A DNA stretch of 64,000 nucleotides from Torreya grandis (lineage: Eukaryota > Streptophyta > Pinopsida > Cupressales > Taxaceae). Under the pieces are notes generated by a model, which was not told the DNA's origin, searched no databases, and was given only the letters and a program-made list of their open reading frames with translations. A program made the translations under genes and the position numbers. The stretch spans positions 1,439,001-1,503,000 of the forward strand of contig JARHVA010002125.1 in NCBI GenBank assembly GCA_037957365.1, given 5' to 3'. Shown here piece after piece: positions 9,990 to 21,300 of this stretch (position 1 is its first letter; each line of letters starts with the position of its first letter).

Positions 9990-10257
9990 AATTTGATAGG
10001 ATATCAGCTTCTAATGATGCTTGGATCCTAAAATCCAATAGCAGTAATTCTTCTGCCAATGATGGAGTTAGGACTATGTTGATATCTCCTCAAGGAGATA
10101 TTCTTCCTTCATGCAATTTGCAAGTCATCAACACCAACAACACATCTGGATGTGAATCTCTGTTGCTCAAATTGAACATTGCTCAAGATGAAGAAATCAA
10201 ACTCCTTGACATCAAAGGAGATGCTAAGCTGATAATTTGTCAGGAGTTTGATGTGGA
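9990..10257 (+). pseudogene. Tat1 RNase H fold placed directly after protease (truncated)
   Basis: SNDAWILKSNSSNSSANDG, LISPQGDILPSCNLQ, CESLLLKLN and IKGDAKLIICQ align segment by segment with the better preserved Pal2 domain (EFDDSYSS, LVSPQGDIIPLSYKL, EYESLLLGL, AKGDAKLIVYQ). That domain is of the second, archaeal-like RNase H type (aRNH) known from Tat elements. The first catalytic Asp is lost here (KSNSS in place of EFDDS) and the C-terminal part is deleted. It sits between protease and what would have been RT. Confidence 0.65.
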
Positions 10258-10279
10258 CAATCCAATCATATGCTGGACT

Positions 10280-10579
10280 GACCTAGAAGAACAACTAATT
10301 ATGATAATGGACCATGCTCCTACAAATCACAATCAAGCAAAGGAACCCTTCACCAAGAAAGCAAGGAGTTATGAATTTCAAATTAAAGACCACATCCTAC
10401 CATGGGGCAAGAAGAAGAAAGAGCCAAGAGGAAGATGCAAAAAATTAGTTTCCTGGTGGAGAGATCCATTTGCTCGTCATTGTTTCTGGGGAAAAAATGG
10501 TTTCCTACTAGTTTACCAAGATGGCGCACTATTTTCACTACCTCTCAAGAAGCAACATCTGAAATACTTCAATTATTGA
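10280..10579 (+). pseudogene. Tat1 integrase C-terminal tail fused after a large deletion
   Basis: DLEEQLIMIMDHAPTNHNQA, then ARSYEFQIKDHIL, PFARHCFWGKNGFLL, DGALFSLPL and HLKYF match the C-terminal module of gypsy integrases (KxxYEFQIGDLVL, GPFxVxxAFxGGALxLxDxDGxExPxPVNxxxLKKYY). RT, Ty3 RNase H, zinc finger and catalytic core of integrase are absent between about 10257 and 10280. The frame is kept across the junction to the stop at 10577. Confidence 0.6.
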
Positions 10580-10784
10580 AGTATCAGATCATTTCATCTA
10601 TACATATGTATATTTGTATAGTTTTTAATTCTATTTTGTTTTATTTTTTTCCTTTTTTGATTCCTTCCATTTCTAGGTAGCATGACTCCATATCCAATGG
10701 TACACATGAAGACATTGGAGATTCTATATTCTACTCCCTTCAATTCTTTTTATAATTGATAGAAGTTCCCCAACTGGAGCTAGC
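10580..10784 (+). other. Tat1 3' untranslated segment before the 3' LTR
   Basis: A short AT-rich stretch with no gene. A clear polypurine tract is not visible next to the LTR start at 10785; GAAGTTCCCCAACTGGAGC is the nearest candidate and looks decayed. Confidence 0.5.
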
Positions 10785-13364
10785 TGTTGTCCCCCAAAAA
10801 ATATCACTCATTTTTGGGACAATATTTGAACTATTTTAGTCCTACAGACCAAAATTGTCTCTTCCCTTTTTGAAATTTGTCTTGGGAATTCAAATTCCTC
10901 ATTTTTCAAGCTTCTCAAGAATCTACAGACTCTGCAAGTAGGTTCATTTCTATAGGTTCAATCAAAAGAATCATTTTCCAAGACTTAGTCATTTTTGGGA
11001 TTGGTTTAGCACCTTGGTTCAATCAAAAATCTCTATCGGCAAACATCTAAGCAAGGATCCAACCATTGAACCTTGAACCATTTTGGTTCAATGAGTTCAA
11101 CAAGTTCAAAGGTTCAATGTCATTGGCAAGAGTTAAGTGCTTCATCAAGGTTTAAATTTCAAACGCTTCAAGGTTCAATGGCTTCAAAACACTTATAAAA
11201 AAGAAGAAGGCTTGAACCATTGAACTGTTGAACCATTGAACCACTTTAGTTCAAAGGTTCAATGGGTTTAAGGTTCAACAAGTTCAACACATTTAGTTTA
11301 ATGAAGGAATTTCCAAAGGACTTAGCTAAGTCAAAGGGAATGAACCATTGAACCGTTGAACCAAAGCTTGGTTCAATGCTTTGGTTTAATCAAATGGTTC
11401 ACTCGGTCAATTCATCAAATGGCTCAAAGCTTGGTTCATTGGCTTAGTTCAAAGCTTGGTTCATCGACTTGGTTTAATCAAAAGGTTCAAGGCTTGGTTC
11501 AAAGCTTGGTTCAAAGCATGGTTCAAATCTTGGTTTAACGGATTGGTTCAAAGGAGCAGTTCAATGCAAAATTTCAAGAGAGCTTCCTGGACAAGTGCAC
11601 TTACGGAGGACACTTGATTGATAAAAGCACCCTTCAGAAGGGTCATTTTCAAGGAAGCCACAAAGGTAATTATTTCAAATTTTTTGTTTAAGGCAGTCAA
11701 AAAAGACTAAGGCAAGAAATAATTCTTTTGAACTTTTTGTTCGAAGGAATTCCTTCAGACAAAAATTTTGAAGGAATTCGGGAAAGCAGCTGCGAGAGCA
11801 AAACCCAAAATATTTTTTGAAGGCAAAGTGATCAGAATAATTACATGGACTTTTTGTCTACAGTAAATATCTATGGACTTTTTGTCTATGGGAAATGTCT
11901 GCAGACTTTTTCTCCACAGGAATTTGTTCATGGGAAAATGCTTGCAGAGAAAGCCCAAGGAAAATGCCCATGGAAAATGTCCATGAGAATGTCTGTGAGA
12001 GACTCCAAATAAAAGGCCACCGAAGGACCCTAAAGGGTAGGTGCCCTTACAGGGGACTCTCGACTGCCAACTTAAAGGATACTTCCCTAAAGCCGAAGGG
12101 TCACCTTCTCTTTGGGAAGATGCAAAATAGGAAATCTGAAGAAAGACGAAGGGGTGATGCGCTCGAAGATGTCAAATTCAAGAACAACAAACTATCCATT
12201 AGAAATTTAAGTGTATTGACAGGTGCACCAATGGCAATTTCAAAGCTCATAAAATAGCCATTGATCCTTGTAATCTATAGACTCGAATACATTCACAAGC
12301 TTTAAGGCCAAGACCAGCAGGAAGCGACTAAGGAGTAGAGCATCAAATTGAATCAAGGACCCAATTCAATTAACCAAAAAAGGAGGAATGATGAAGAAGG
12401 TTTAGATCACCAGGTAGACATTAAAAGATGTAAACTTGCAATAGCATGACTTGTTTCTCTGCATTGAGAAAAGCAAATGGGTAGATGCCCCTAAATTCTA
12501 GCCTATCTTCTTAACAAATTTCAATGCAACATGATGTGCTACTGTTCCTGAGTCCTTCTTGAAGAGGCTATATAAGGGACTCTCTTTTATTGTAAATGTA
12601 TCTCATTTTGACAATCAGAAATGAAAATCTGCCCAAATTGGAAGGCATTATTGAGACTTTGAGCTCAGATTGTTGATCATATTTTGTTATTGGAATAAGA
12701 AAGCAAGTGACTTTTCAGACTTTGTGTTGTGATATCTTTGTTGTTGGGGAAACTGTTCTTATGTCTTTTTCCTTGATATATTTTTTGTTCCTTTAATTCA
12801 ACAAGAAGAATTAGTGAAATTAGTCAGGAAGGTGTCCTGAAGAGTCAACTATGGAGAGACTTTGTGCCCCCATGATTGCCTTTAGTGTGTTTTCTTTTCA
12901 TTTCTATGTAAATGACCTTGGGATGACTTTGTTCCCTCATTGTCCTTTGTATCTTACTCTTGAGTAATTCAAGTGAAGACTTTGTGTTGCATCTCAATTT
13001 GTTGGTTACTACGTCCTTAGTTACATTTTGCTTTTACTACCAGGAGTATTCTTGTGGCTGGCTAAATAGTACTTCTGAAAGAAGAGGAGCTCTTTTTGTC
13101 ATTTCCCTTGAGCTTTTCCTTTGATCCACATGCATCATCTCTAAAAAAAGAGAGATGGATAGTTTGTCCTACCCTTGAGTTTTATTTTCTATTTATATAT
13201 ATATATATATATATGTATATAGGGAACCTCCCCTTGATGAGAGGAGAGATTAGTCCCCTTTTGATGTGGTAAACCTACACATTTGGATGACCAATCTTCC
13301 TACTTTGGCTGATCAGACCTATTTTGTTTATCAGTACACTGATCAACAAAATATTCAACCAACA
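10785..13364 (+). repeat. Tat1 3' LTR (2580 bp)
   Basis: An uninterrupted copy of the LTR, running TGTTGTCCCC...CAACCAACA. It contains the TTGGTTCAA array (about 11020-11560), a TATA box at 12568 (CTATATAAGG), and the AGGGAACCTCCCC U5 block with a short (TA)n tract near 13190-13216. It is followed directly by CATTG (13365-13369). Confidence 0.92.
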
Positions 13365-13369
13365 CATTG

Positions 13370-15945
13370 CACCAATGTATTAAGTTCTCCCATTTAGGTA
13401 TGGAGGTTAACATTCTAAGAGATTTATATCTATATGAGCATTATAAACATCTACAGGTTAAGTTATAAATTTACAACTACCATTTTAGCATGATTCCATT
13501 TAATAAGAAAGATAAGGGGAATTAAATACTCCTTGAATTTCCAAAATACAACTACATTGACCCTAATACCCTTGGTTCTCTTAGTCAAATTCCACCTCCT
13601 GAAGTATCCAATAATTTTACCATATTAGCTAATGGCCTAGGAGAGCACTTGACTCATGATAAATTTCATATCACAGATCTTCCCCAAAACCCAAAATCCT
13701 TTCTAATACCTAAAGTTATGTCACACATGCACTGGAAAATAAAGGGGAAAGGCCATGTTTATAATTCAAGACCAGCCATTTTCATAATAGCTTCTCACCT
13801 ATAATAAGACCCTCTCAAAGGAGATGAGTCATATTTGTATAATGATAATTTGGCCAATTGTCACAATAACCCCAAGTATCTCATTCCTAATTATATCATG
13901 TAAAATCAAGATTATGAAGGAAGGGGCCTTAGGCCAAATCTACAACAAATGTTGGAACCTATTTCTATGACCAAGTATAAAATACCCTATGGACTTGGAT
14001 TTAAACTACCTGGGGCTGACCCCATATACCTTACTCATGTTCCATCACCATCGACTAGTGATGAGGATGTTGGTAGTGAAGTAGATTTTGATCATAGCTT
14101 ATTTAATCACTTAGCCCAAACCAACCTATTTGATAATCACACCTTTTTCACCCTTCACCCAATCACTCATAATAATCCCCTGCCATTATATTATCCCCAA
14201 CTAATAGATTGGGACCAACAAGAGACACACATACCAATTTATGAGTTTCAAAATGATGAAGCATTCTATGATTTTCTAGGCCTTAGGGACAATGTTCCAT
14301 TAGGAGATCATAAATTAGGATTCTCAATCATATTGGATCCTCAAGACTATTTTGGAGAATGGCTGAACACCCTTAGCCAAAATCAAATAAATAAAACATT
14401 AAGGTCTCAAAGTGAAAACCTATTTGAGGCACTTTTTCACCATTCAAATAATAAAGATAAAGGCCAGTCTATTAGTGAAAACCTGTTTCAAGCACCACTA
14501 AATAGGGATGTTCAACCTTCTTCATGTATAGACTAAGAGACCACCAATGAGAAACTTGTCTACAGGTCTAAATATAGTATTGAAGAGCATCAATATTTTG
14601 ATCAAATCATGTAATAAATTAACAATGATGAATTTCACTACGGATCTAAGGTTAGCCTTGAAGAGCAATAGGATTTTGATCGAATCATTCAAGAAGATAC
14701 TAATACAAGACCCTCCCAAAGGAGATGAGTCATATTTGTATAATGATAATTTGGCCAATTGTCACAAGAACCCCAAGTATCCCATTCCTAATTATATCAT
14801 GTAAAATCAAGATTATGAAGGAAGGGGCCTCAGGCCAAATATACAGGGAATGTTGGAACCTATTTCTAGTGACCCCATATACCTTACTCATGTTTTATCA
14901 CCATCAACTAGTGATGAGGATGTCGGCACTGAAGTACATTCTGATCATAGCTTATTTAAGGACTTATCCTATACCAACCTATTTTATAATCACACCATTT
15001 TCACCCTTCACCCAATCACTCATAATAATCCCCTACCATTATATTATCCCCAACTAATAGATTTGGACCAACAAGAGACACACATAACAATTGGTGAGTT
15101 TCAAAATGATGAAGCATTATGTGATTTGCTAGGCCCTAGGGACAATGTTCCATTAGGAGATCATAAATCAGGATTCTCAATCATATTGGATCCTCAAGCC
15201 TATTTTAGAAAATGACTGAACACCCTTAGCCAAAAGCAAATAAATAAAACATTGAGGTCTCAAAGTGAAAACCTATTTGAGGCACTTTTTGACCAAGGAA
15301 ATAGTAAAGATAAAGGCTAGTCTAGTAGTGAAAACCTATTTGAAGCACCACTAAATTGGGGAGTTCAACCTTATTCATGTATAGACTAGGAGACAACCAA
15401 TGAAAAACTTGTCTATAGGTCTAAATTTAGTATTGAAGAGCATCAATATTTTGATCAAATCATGCAATAAACTAACAATGACGAATTTCACTACGGATCT
15501 AAGCTTAGCCTTGAAGAGCAATAGGATTTTGATCGAATCATTCAAGAAGATGCTAATAACAAACATGATAATGGGTCTAAATTCAATCTAAAAATGCAGG
15601 AAGCCTTTGATCAAGTCATACAAGAATTTTTTATTGTCTTTATCACATGGCTTGATCTCCCATTAGGAGATTCCAATTCCTCATGTCTTGGAGAACTTGT
15701 CAAAGAACCAATCATAACAAAGGACTCTAATGTTACCAATCAGTTCAAATCATTACCAACTATCCTTGATGATGGTTCAACTCTTTTAGTCAAGGATACA
15801 ATAGAGGTTAACATTAGGTCCCCAGATGACACAAAGTGGATCAAGCTAGGTGCATCTCTTATTGAGAAGGAGTGTGAAGTCTTCACAGTCCTACTAAGAG
15901 ATTTTATAGATATATTTGCTTGGGCATACTCTGACATGCCTAGTT
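13370..15945 (+). pseudogene. Tat0 pol linker between protease and RT, with internal tandem duplication
   Basis: Reading resumes here after the Tat1 insertion. HQCIKFSH at the start is the HQxxKFxxxG segment that follows protease. NQDYEGRGLRPN...LEPI...YGLGFKLP (about 13905-14012) resembles the G-patch-like motif of Tat pol, a glycine-rich RNA-binding element. An acidic low-complexity linker follows (PSPSTSDEDVGSE, then LHPITHNNPLPLYYPQLID). The frame is open 13949-14536 and again, in the second copy, 14850-15215. Beyond the duplication, EVNIRSPDDTKWIKLGASLIEKE and LLRDFIDIFAWAYSDMPSFD (about 15800-15948) are the linker and the first residues of RT. The RT ends abruptly there. Confidence 0.7.
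13806..15565 (+). repeat. Tandem duplication of about 0.9 kb in the Tat0 linker
   Basis: The segment starting CCCTCTCAAAGGAGATGAG at 13810 recurs at 14711, an offset of 901 bp. The copies stay alignable to TTCAAGAAGATRCTAATA (about 14690-14706 and 15540-15556). They share the G-patch-like motif, the acidic linker and the repeated ENLFEA segments. The second copy has lost about 40 bp after LEPIS. Confidence 0.85.
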
Positions 15946-16590
15946 TTGACCTTGCCTTGGTCAGTGAGTTTGAGATAGAGTATGTGAACTAGAAAGCAAT
16001 TAAGGGGCAAGTTCTCATAGATTAGCTTGTTAAATCACCTATTGAAGACACAAAACCATTAAAATTCCAATTTCTTGATGAATCCATCATAACCATCATT
16101 GAAACACCTATTAAGGAGTAGCCTTGGAAGCTATATTTTTGATGGATCATTCACTACACATAGATCAAGGGCAAGCCTTTTATTCATAATGCCTCAGGGG
16201 GATCTAATCCCTAAGTCATTTAGAATCAACTTTCCTTGTACTAATAACATGGTTGAATATGAATCACTTTTAATAGGGTTTTTATAGGTAGTAAAATGGA
16301 ACATGTGTCATCTAATAGTTTATGGTGATTCTTAATTAATCATCATTCAAGTTACAGACCACTTCCAAACTAAAGATGACAAACTAGTTCTATATAAGGC
16401 AATAGTTGATAGTCTCAAGCTTTATATTGTTGACATTCAATTTTAAAATATACCAAGACTGAGTAATAGAACAAAAAATTCCATGGATACCATTAGATCA
16501 TTAATTCATCATGCAAACATAGCTAACGAGTATCAATTTATTATAGAAAATCTAAAAAACACCAGCTCATGAACCTTCAATTATTGCATT
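15946..16590 (+). pseudogene. Tat0 second RNase H domain (archaeal-like type), after a deleted RT
   Basis: LVSEFEIEYVN-stop-KAIKGQVLID (about 15955-16020) is the linker that normally ends the RT/Ty3 RNase H block. The RNase H fold follows: LYFDGSFTT (first catalytic Asp), FIMPQGDLIPKSFRI, NNMVEYESLLIG (Glu), LIVYGDS (Asp), QVTDHFQTKDDKLVLYKAIVDSL and IPRLSNRTKNSMDTI near 16450-16500, where the last Asp of the family motif is not evident. It matches the conserved Tat domain that degrades RNA in the RNA:DNA hybrid or assists plus-strand priming. Several stops and a frame slip make it dead. Its place before integrase is the usual Tat order. Confidence 0.78.
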
Positions 16591-17872
16591 GATATGTGAT
16601 ATTATTGGTCCAAGTTCTATTTGGTACTCAAACCTATATGCCTATTTACATGAGTAAAACCTCCCACAAGACTTATCCTAAAAATAAACCAAATGTTTCA
16701 TCCACAATGCCCAATGTTACACCCTACTCAAACCAGCCCTATATTGTCATAGTTTTGATAGAACTCTACTTCATTGTTTACCTTTAATAGAATTTATACT
16801 AGCATTATGGGAAGTTCATGAAGGAGTATGTGGATCCCATACTAGTGGGTAGTCTTATCCAAAAATATCTTGCGTACTAGTTACTATTGGCCAATAATGG
16901 GCATAGATGTAGTTGCATATGTCAAGAAATGTGACAAGTGTCAACAACATGCTAATTTGATTTATGTGCCCACCAAGACCTAAAAACCAATTATGACACC
17001 ATGGCCATTTTATACATGGGGCCTTGACCTCATTGGGAAGATAAACCCCACCTCATCAGATAACCATAAACACATTCTCACCACCACTAAATATTTCATT
17101 AAGTGGGTCAAAGCTATACCCCTCACTTATGTGACTGGAAAGTAAATTTCCAAATTCATCTTTAACCATCTCATCTACCACTATGGTATCCCTTATGACA
17201 TTATATCTGATAATGGAGGATCATTTAAGAAAAAGGATGTCAAAAATCTATGTGTTGAATACAAGATCACACAACACTTTTCAATTGTGTATTACCCTCA
17301 AAGTAATGGCCAGGCTAAAGCATCAAATAAAACCATTATCAACATTCTCAAAAATATTGTGAATGATGTTGGTCATGATTGGAACCTTTAGATTTTTTTT
17401 CCCTTTGGGTATAAAGCATCATACACCCATAGGGGCCATCTCATACTCACTTGTTTATAGCATTGAAGCCATAATTCCCATTGAGGTCGAGTTACCTTCA
17501 TTATGCATATCTTTCAAGCATGTTCTTGATGATAATGAATATCGATTAGCTTGCCTGCAAGAGATATATTTAGCTGATGAAAAACATATGGATACTATGA
17601 ATAATTTTCAAGCCTATCATAATTGACTTCAAGGTTAATATAATCAGCATATAAAACATCAAACTTTTGAACTTGGTAATATTTTCCTAAAAGATAACCA
17701 AAAGAATGCCACAGCTAAAAAAAAACATAAAGGAAAGTTCAAACCCAACTAGATGGGTCCTTTCATCATCACTACAGACTATGGTGCTAGAGCATACAGG
17801 CTCACCACACTAGATGGCAATGAACCTGATGAGTTGATGAACATTATTCACCTCAAGTGGTACTATGCTTGA
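16591..17872 (+). pseudogene. Tat0 integrase
   Basis: Decayed over at least three frames but recognisable. The HHCC zinc finger lies at about 16815-16965 (HEGVCGSH ... CVKKCDKCQQHANL). The catalytic core includes WGLDLIGKINPTSSDNHKHIL (first Asp, about 17020-17080), GIPYDIISDNGGSF (second Asp, about 17190-17225) and YYPQSNGQAKASNKTI, where the Glu of the normal GQAEAxN is read as Lys. The tail has GPFIITTDYGARAYRLTTLDG and ends HLKWYYA-stop at 17872. The lost Glu and the stops make it inactive. Confidence 0.82.
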
Positions 17873-18229
17873 GTAATTTGATGTATCATCTATAAGGACC
17901 TTTTCAAGTTGTACCATAATTATCAATATTCTTTTTTATACCATTATCAAACTATTTATTCTAGCATCCTCTTATTTTGACATTCCAACCAGACCATCCA
18001 ACCATTCCATTCCTACTCAACCAAACATGTTTTGAATCTTATCAACCTAGCCTATTTGACCTTAGTTCATTCATTGGTTTCACATTTTTATCATACAAAA
18101 TTAGACTAATTTCAACATTTGTTTCAATCATTTCAAACAAAGGTAGTATTTTGGAGTAGTATGATAGAAGTTTTGGCAGTTGCATCCTTAATTTCTTATT
18201 CCCTTCTTATCCATTTTTTTTATTTGAAC
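17873..18229 (+). other. Start of the Tat0 3' UTR
   Basis: AT-rich, with no gene. Short frames (for example 17977-18159) have no recognisable features. Confidence 0.5.
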
Positions 18230-18310
18230 CTGATTATATCACTTGCTAGGGCAAATCAGTTTTCACCAGTCTTAATACTAATTATATCACTTATTGGGAC
18301 AAATTAGTAT
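18230..18310 (+). repeat. Two hairpins of the Tat0 3' UTR family
   Basis: CTGATT (18230) pairs with AATCAG (18254), and ATACTAATT (18275) pairs with AATTAGTAT (18302). Both have loops of about 18 nt with the related core ATATCACTT...GGGxCA. The stems differ in sequence but keep pairing. Related hairpins recur at 19922-20170 and 51690-51891. Confidence 0.65.
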
Positions 18311-18580
18311 CATTGATCTATCAATTGTATCCTATTTATAACTGTCTATGGGCAAACTAGGGGCAACATTTATTTATTGTGCCTTGACATATCACCTATC
18401 TTTTTATATACCATATTATGCCATCATACCAACTATGCCTATTTTGTTTGAATCAGTTGTTACATTAGTCATATTCCTCTATTATGAGGTGAACTACTAT
18501 GAGCTAAATCAATTTTGGGACTAAATGGGTCATTTTTAACTCATGTTGAGGTCAATTTAGTCCCCCTTTAACCATGTTTT

Positions 18581-18862
18581 CACCTTTTTATGAGCATCAT
18601 TTTAAGTTATAATGCTCTCACCATTTTAAGAGCATCATTTCAAGTTATAACACTCTTTTCATTTTATGAGCATCATTTCAAGTTCCCATGCTCTCACCAT
18701 TTTTTAAGCATCATTTCAAGTTATAGTGTTTTTGCCATTTTGTGAGCATCATTTCAAGTTATAACACTCTCACCATTTTTTGATCATCATTTCAAGTTCT
18801 CACACTCTCATAATTTTATGAGCATCACTTTAATTTATAACGCTCTCACTATTTTTTAAGCT
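18581..18862 (+). repeat. Tandem repeat, about 7 copies of a 38-bp unit
   Basis: The unit is roughly AGCATCATTTCAAGTTATAA followed by CACTCTCACCATTTTATG. Copies begin near 18591, 18629, 18667, 18706, 18745, 18783 and 18821, and then it decays. Tandem repeats in the 3' UTR are a known habit of Tat/Ogre-type elements and a recognised source of new satellites. Confidence 0.85.
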
Positions 18863-20370
18863 TGGACCTTTTTAGTGTCTCATCATTCTTGATTGAGTTG
18901 AGATTATTCACAAATTCAAAAAAAAAAATTGAAAATCATTTAGGAAAACCAAAAACATTGACCACTTCTTTGCCTTAAGGATTTTGGGAACCCTCACTAA
19001 GTCACAAACAAACCACTTATTCCTTAGTTTCCCCATCCTTTTTGGCCTTTTTTCTATACTATCATTTTTTTTCAAGTTCCTCGCTTTTCTTCTATCCCCT
19101 CCATCATGTCTTCTATCAATCATCATTTTCTTCCCATTTCTTGGGAGAACTACATTTGACCTAAAGCTTCATTGGAACATCATATCTATGGAAATATATA
19201 GATAGTGTTCACTTACCTAGCACATATGGAGATAGCTCAACCACCCCCTTCCTTTTCTTCTATTCCCCCATCTTGTTTTTTTGTTTAGTTGTCACCTAGT
19301 TTCTAGGGGCAATGTTCTTCATGTTGTTTATATTAACAAAGGGGCTAACATTTATTTGTTTCTTTATTTGTCTTGTTTATGTTTTTTTTGTTTGTGTGCC
19401 TATTTGTTTAATTTTGGCATTATGGCCTTGATTTAGTTAATGTGTGTTCATTGGGTGATTCCTTGCACATTATTTTTGAATCTATCCATATTTAAAACTC
19501 TACATTATCATCATGGTTTTTATAATTGGTTCAATTATTTTCCATTGAGTATGTGATATCAAGAGTCAGTCTTTATGCATATTTTGGCCAAGCCCCCATA
19601 GTGTTCTATCATGAATTCTACCATCAAATTCTATAGTAAGAATCAACTTTGAGAGGTCTACAACATCAATTTAGCATCACCATCTCCTCAACACCAACAT
19701 TAGCAACAATCCAATCCAATACCCAATGATATCCCAAATAGAGTAATTAAGTAACAAAATATTTTCAACTTTTGTTAGTTTGGATGAGCATCTCCCTACT
19801 AGTAAGTTGTCCTAATTCATCTTTACATTCTATATCAACTTATCAATCATTAACCATTAATCATTATTTTCATTATCGAGGTATACTACATCAGCATTGT
19901 ACACCATCCCACATGCAATATTAATGATTATATCACCTACTAGGGAAAATCATTGTGTTATCACAAATTTTCCTTTCTTGTTTATCTATCCTAACTAGGG
20001 TAGCTCCATCTTATCAATGATTATATCACTTATTGGGTTAAATCATTGTGTTATCATACCACAATGCCACTATCAGGGTACAATGCTTATAACTACCTTT
20101 GAGACAAGCATTATACACCAACCCATTTGTATTTCTTAGTGATTTTTCCTAATTTTGGGTAAATCATTGTGTTGTCACCCCATCATATTCATTTTTTTGG
20201 TCCCCTCATTTCACTTCTTTCTTTCGAGGGACCATTTATCAACCCACTTACCAACCACTCCCTTGAGGGGGAAGCTACAATTCAATCATTACCATTATGG
20301 TCGTAAGCATAAAGAACCATTTTATTATCTAAAAAGATGTTACTATGCTTATAACTTGCCACATCTTCCC
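18863..20370 (+). other. Rest of the Tat0 3' UTR
   Basis: No gene. It is AT-rich with pyrimidine-rich runs and holds more copies of the hairpin family at about 19922-19955, 20015-20048, 20079-20113 and 20137-20170. The small frames at 18984-19205 and 20155-20376 are low-complexity. Confidence 0.55.
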
Positions 20371-20384
20371 AAATAAGAGCAAAC
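20371..20384 (+). other. Tat0 polypurine tract
   Basis: AAATAAGAGCAAAC precedes TACAGACATG. It resembles the Tat arrangement of a purine tract ending GCAAAC followed by TGyAGAC; compare AAAGGGGGGCAAA before TGTAGACTCC at 23304. Confidence 0.5.
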
Positions 20385-21300
20385 TACAGACATGTAAATT
20401 TGGCCACCAATGGCTTCATATCTGATTTTAGACCAATTCTTGCCAATCATTAAATACCTAGCCCAATAATTTCTATTAGTCTTAAATTTGGCTTTATAAC
20501 CTTGCATTAAATTAATTTGGCCTATTAAATCAATTAAACAAGGTAAATACACACATTGAATTAATCAAAATCAAATAAATGACCAAATGCCTAAAAAGAA
20601 TTAATTAACTTGCACACCCTAATCAAAATCAATTAACAAGTTAAATCAATTTCAAATCCTAATTGAGTTCACCCATAAGCTAATAAATCAATTACTAAAA
20701 ATAAATTCAAGAGCATCTTAGAACATTCTATAACACACTCATTACCTTTATCAGTTATCACTTGATGAAAATATCTAAAATAATATTCTAAGAATATGCC
20801 AAACTCAACCAAAATTAATAAACTCAACCATGGTTAGATTTAACCCATTATAAGGGATTTGAAAGCCTATAAAATAAATCCTAGAGCTCTTCATTTATGG
20901 ATCTCAATCAAAGTAGAGTTATAATGTAGGAATAGATTCATGAAGTTAAAAGCCTAGTGTTATAATGTTGAAATTGAGCCAAGCCATATCAATCAAGCCA
21001 AACATTCAATAATGGTGCATAGAGGAGATGGTGTTAGCCATATATCATTGATGAAGACTTCTTTTGATAAACCAAGTGAGCAAATAAAGAAATCATTTGG
21101 AGCTCTAAAGGAAGGTAAAGATTGTTGTTCTTTGAATTTTAGTTGGGTTTTCAATTGTTGTTTGTTCATTAAGCTACCCCTAAGATTTAGGATTAGAGAT
21201 GTTAGTATGTTAATTTGTTGATTTCATGGTTTTATGGACTAACACTTGATCTAACCTCCTCTCCTTGTCAAATTCCTTGATCACAATCACTACCTACAAG
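20385..21300 (+). repeat. Probable 3' LTR of Tat0
   Basis: It starts TACAGACATGTAAATTTGGC (TG decayed to TA). A TATA-like CTATAAAATAA lies near 20868. The end is uncertain; CTACCTACA near 21298 is a candidate. The matching 5' LTR would lie before the window, so the ends cannot be confirmed. A weakly similar stretch occurs around 48760-48930. Confidence 0.45.

Larger units (their letters stand above)
830..13364 (+). mobile_element. Tat1: gypsy LTR retrotransposon with 2.6-kb LTRs, interrupted by a copia element
   Basis: The element runs from TGTTGTCCCC to CAACCAACA and is flanked by CATTG duplications. Its 5' LTR is split by the copia insertion (830-2046 and 5980-7359, about 2597 bp net). The 3' LTR is 10785-13364 (2580 bp). 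The internal region (7360-10784) holds gag, protease, an RNase H fold and the C-terminal tail of integrase. Reverse transcriptase, the Ty3-type RNase H and the integrase catalytic core are missing, so this copy is non-autonomous. It is inserted within the Tat0 protease. Its protein sequence and its U5 end closely resemble those of Pal2 at 40714-45616, so both belong to one family. Confidence 0.92.
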
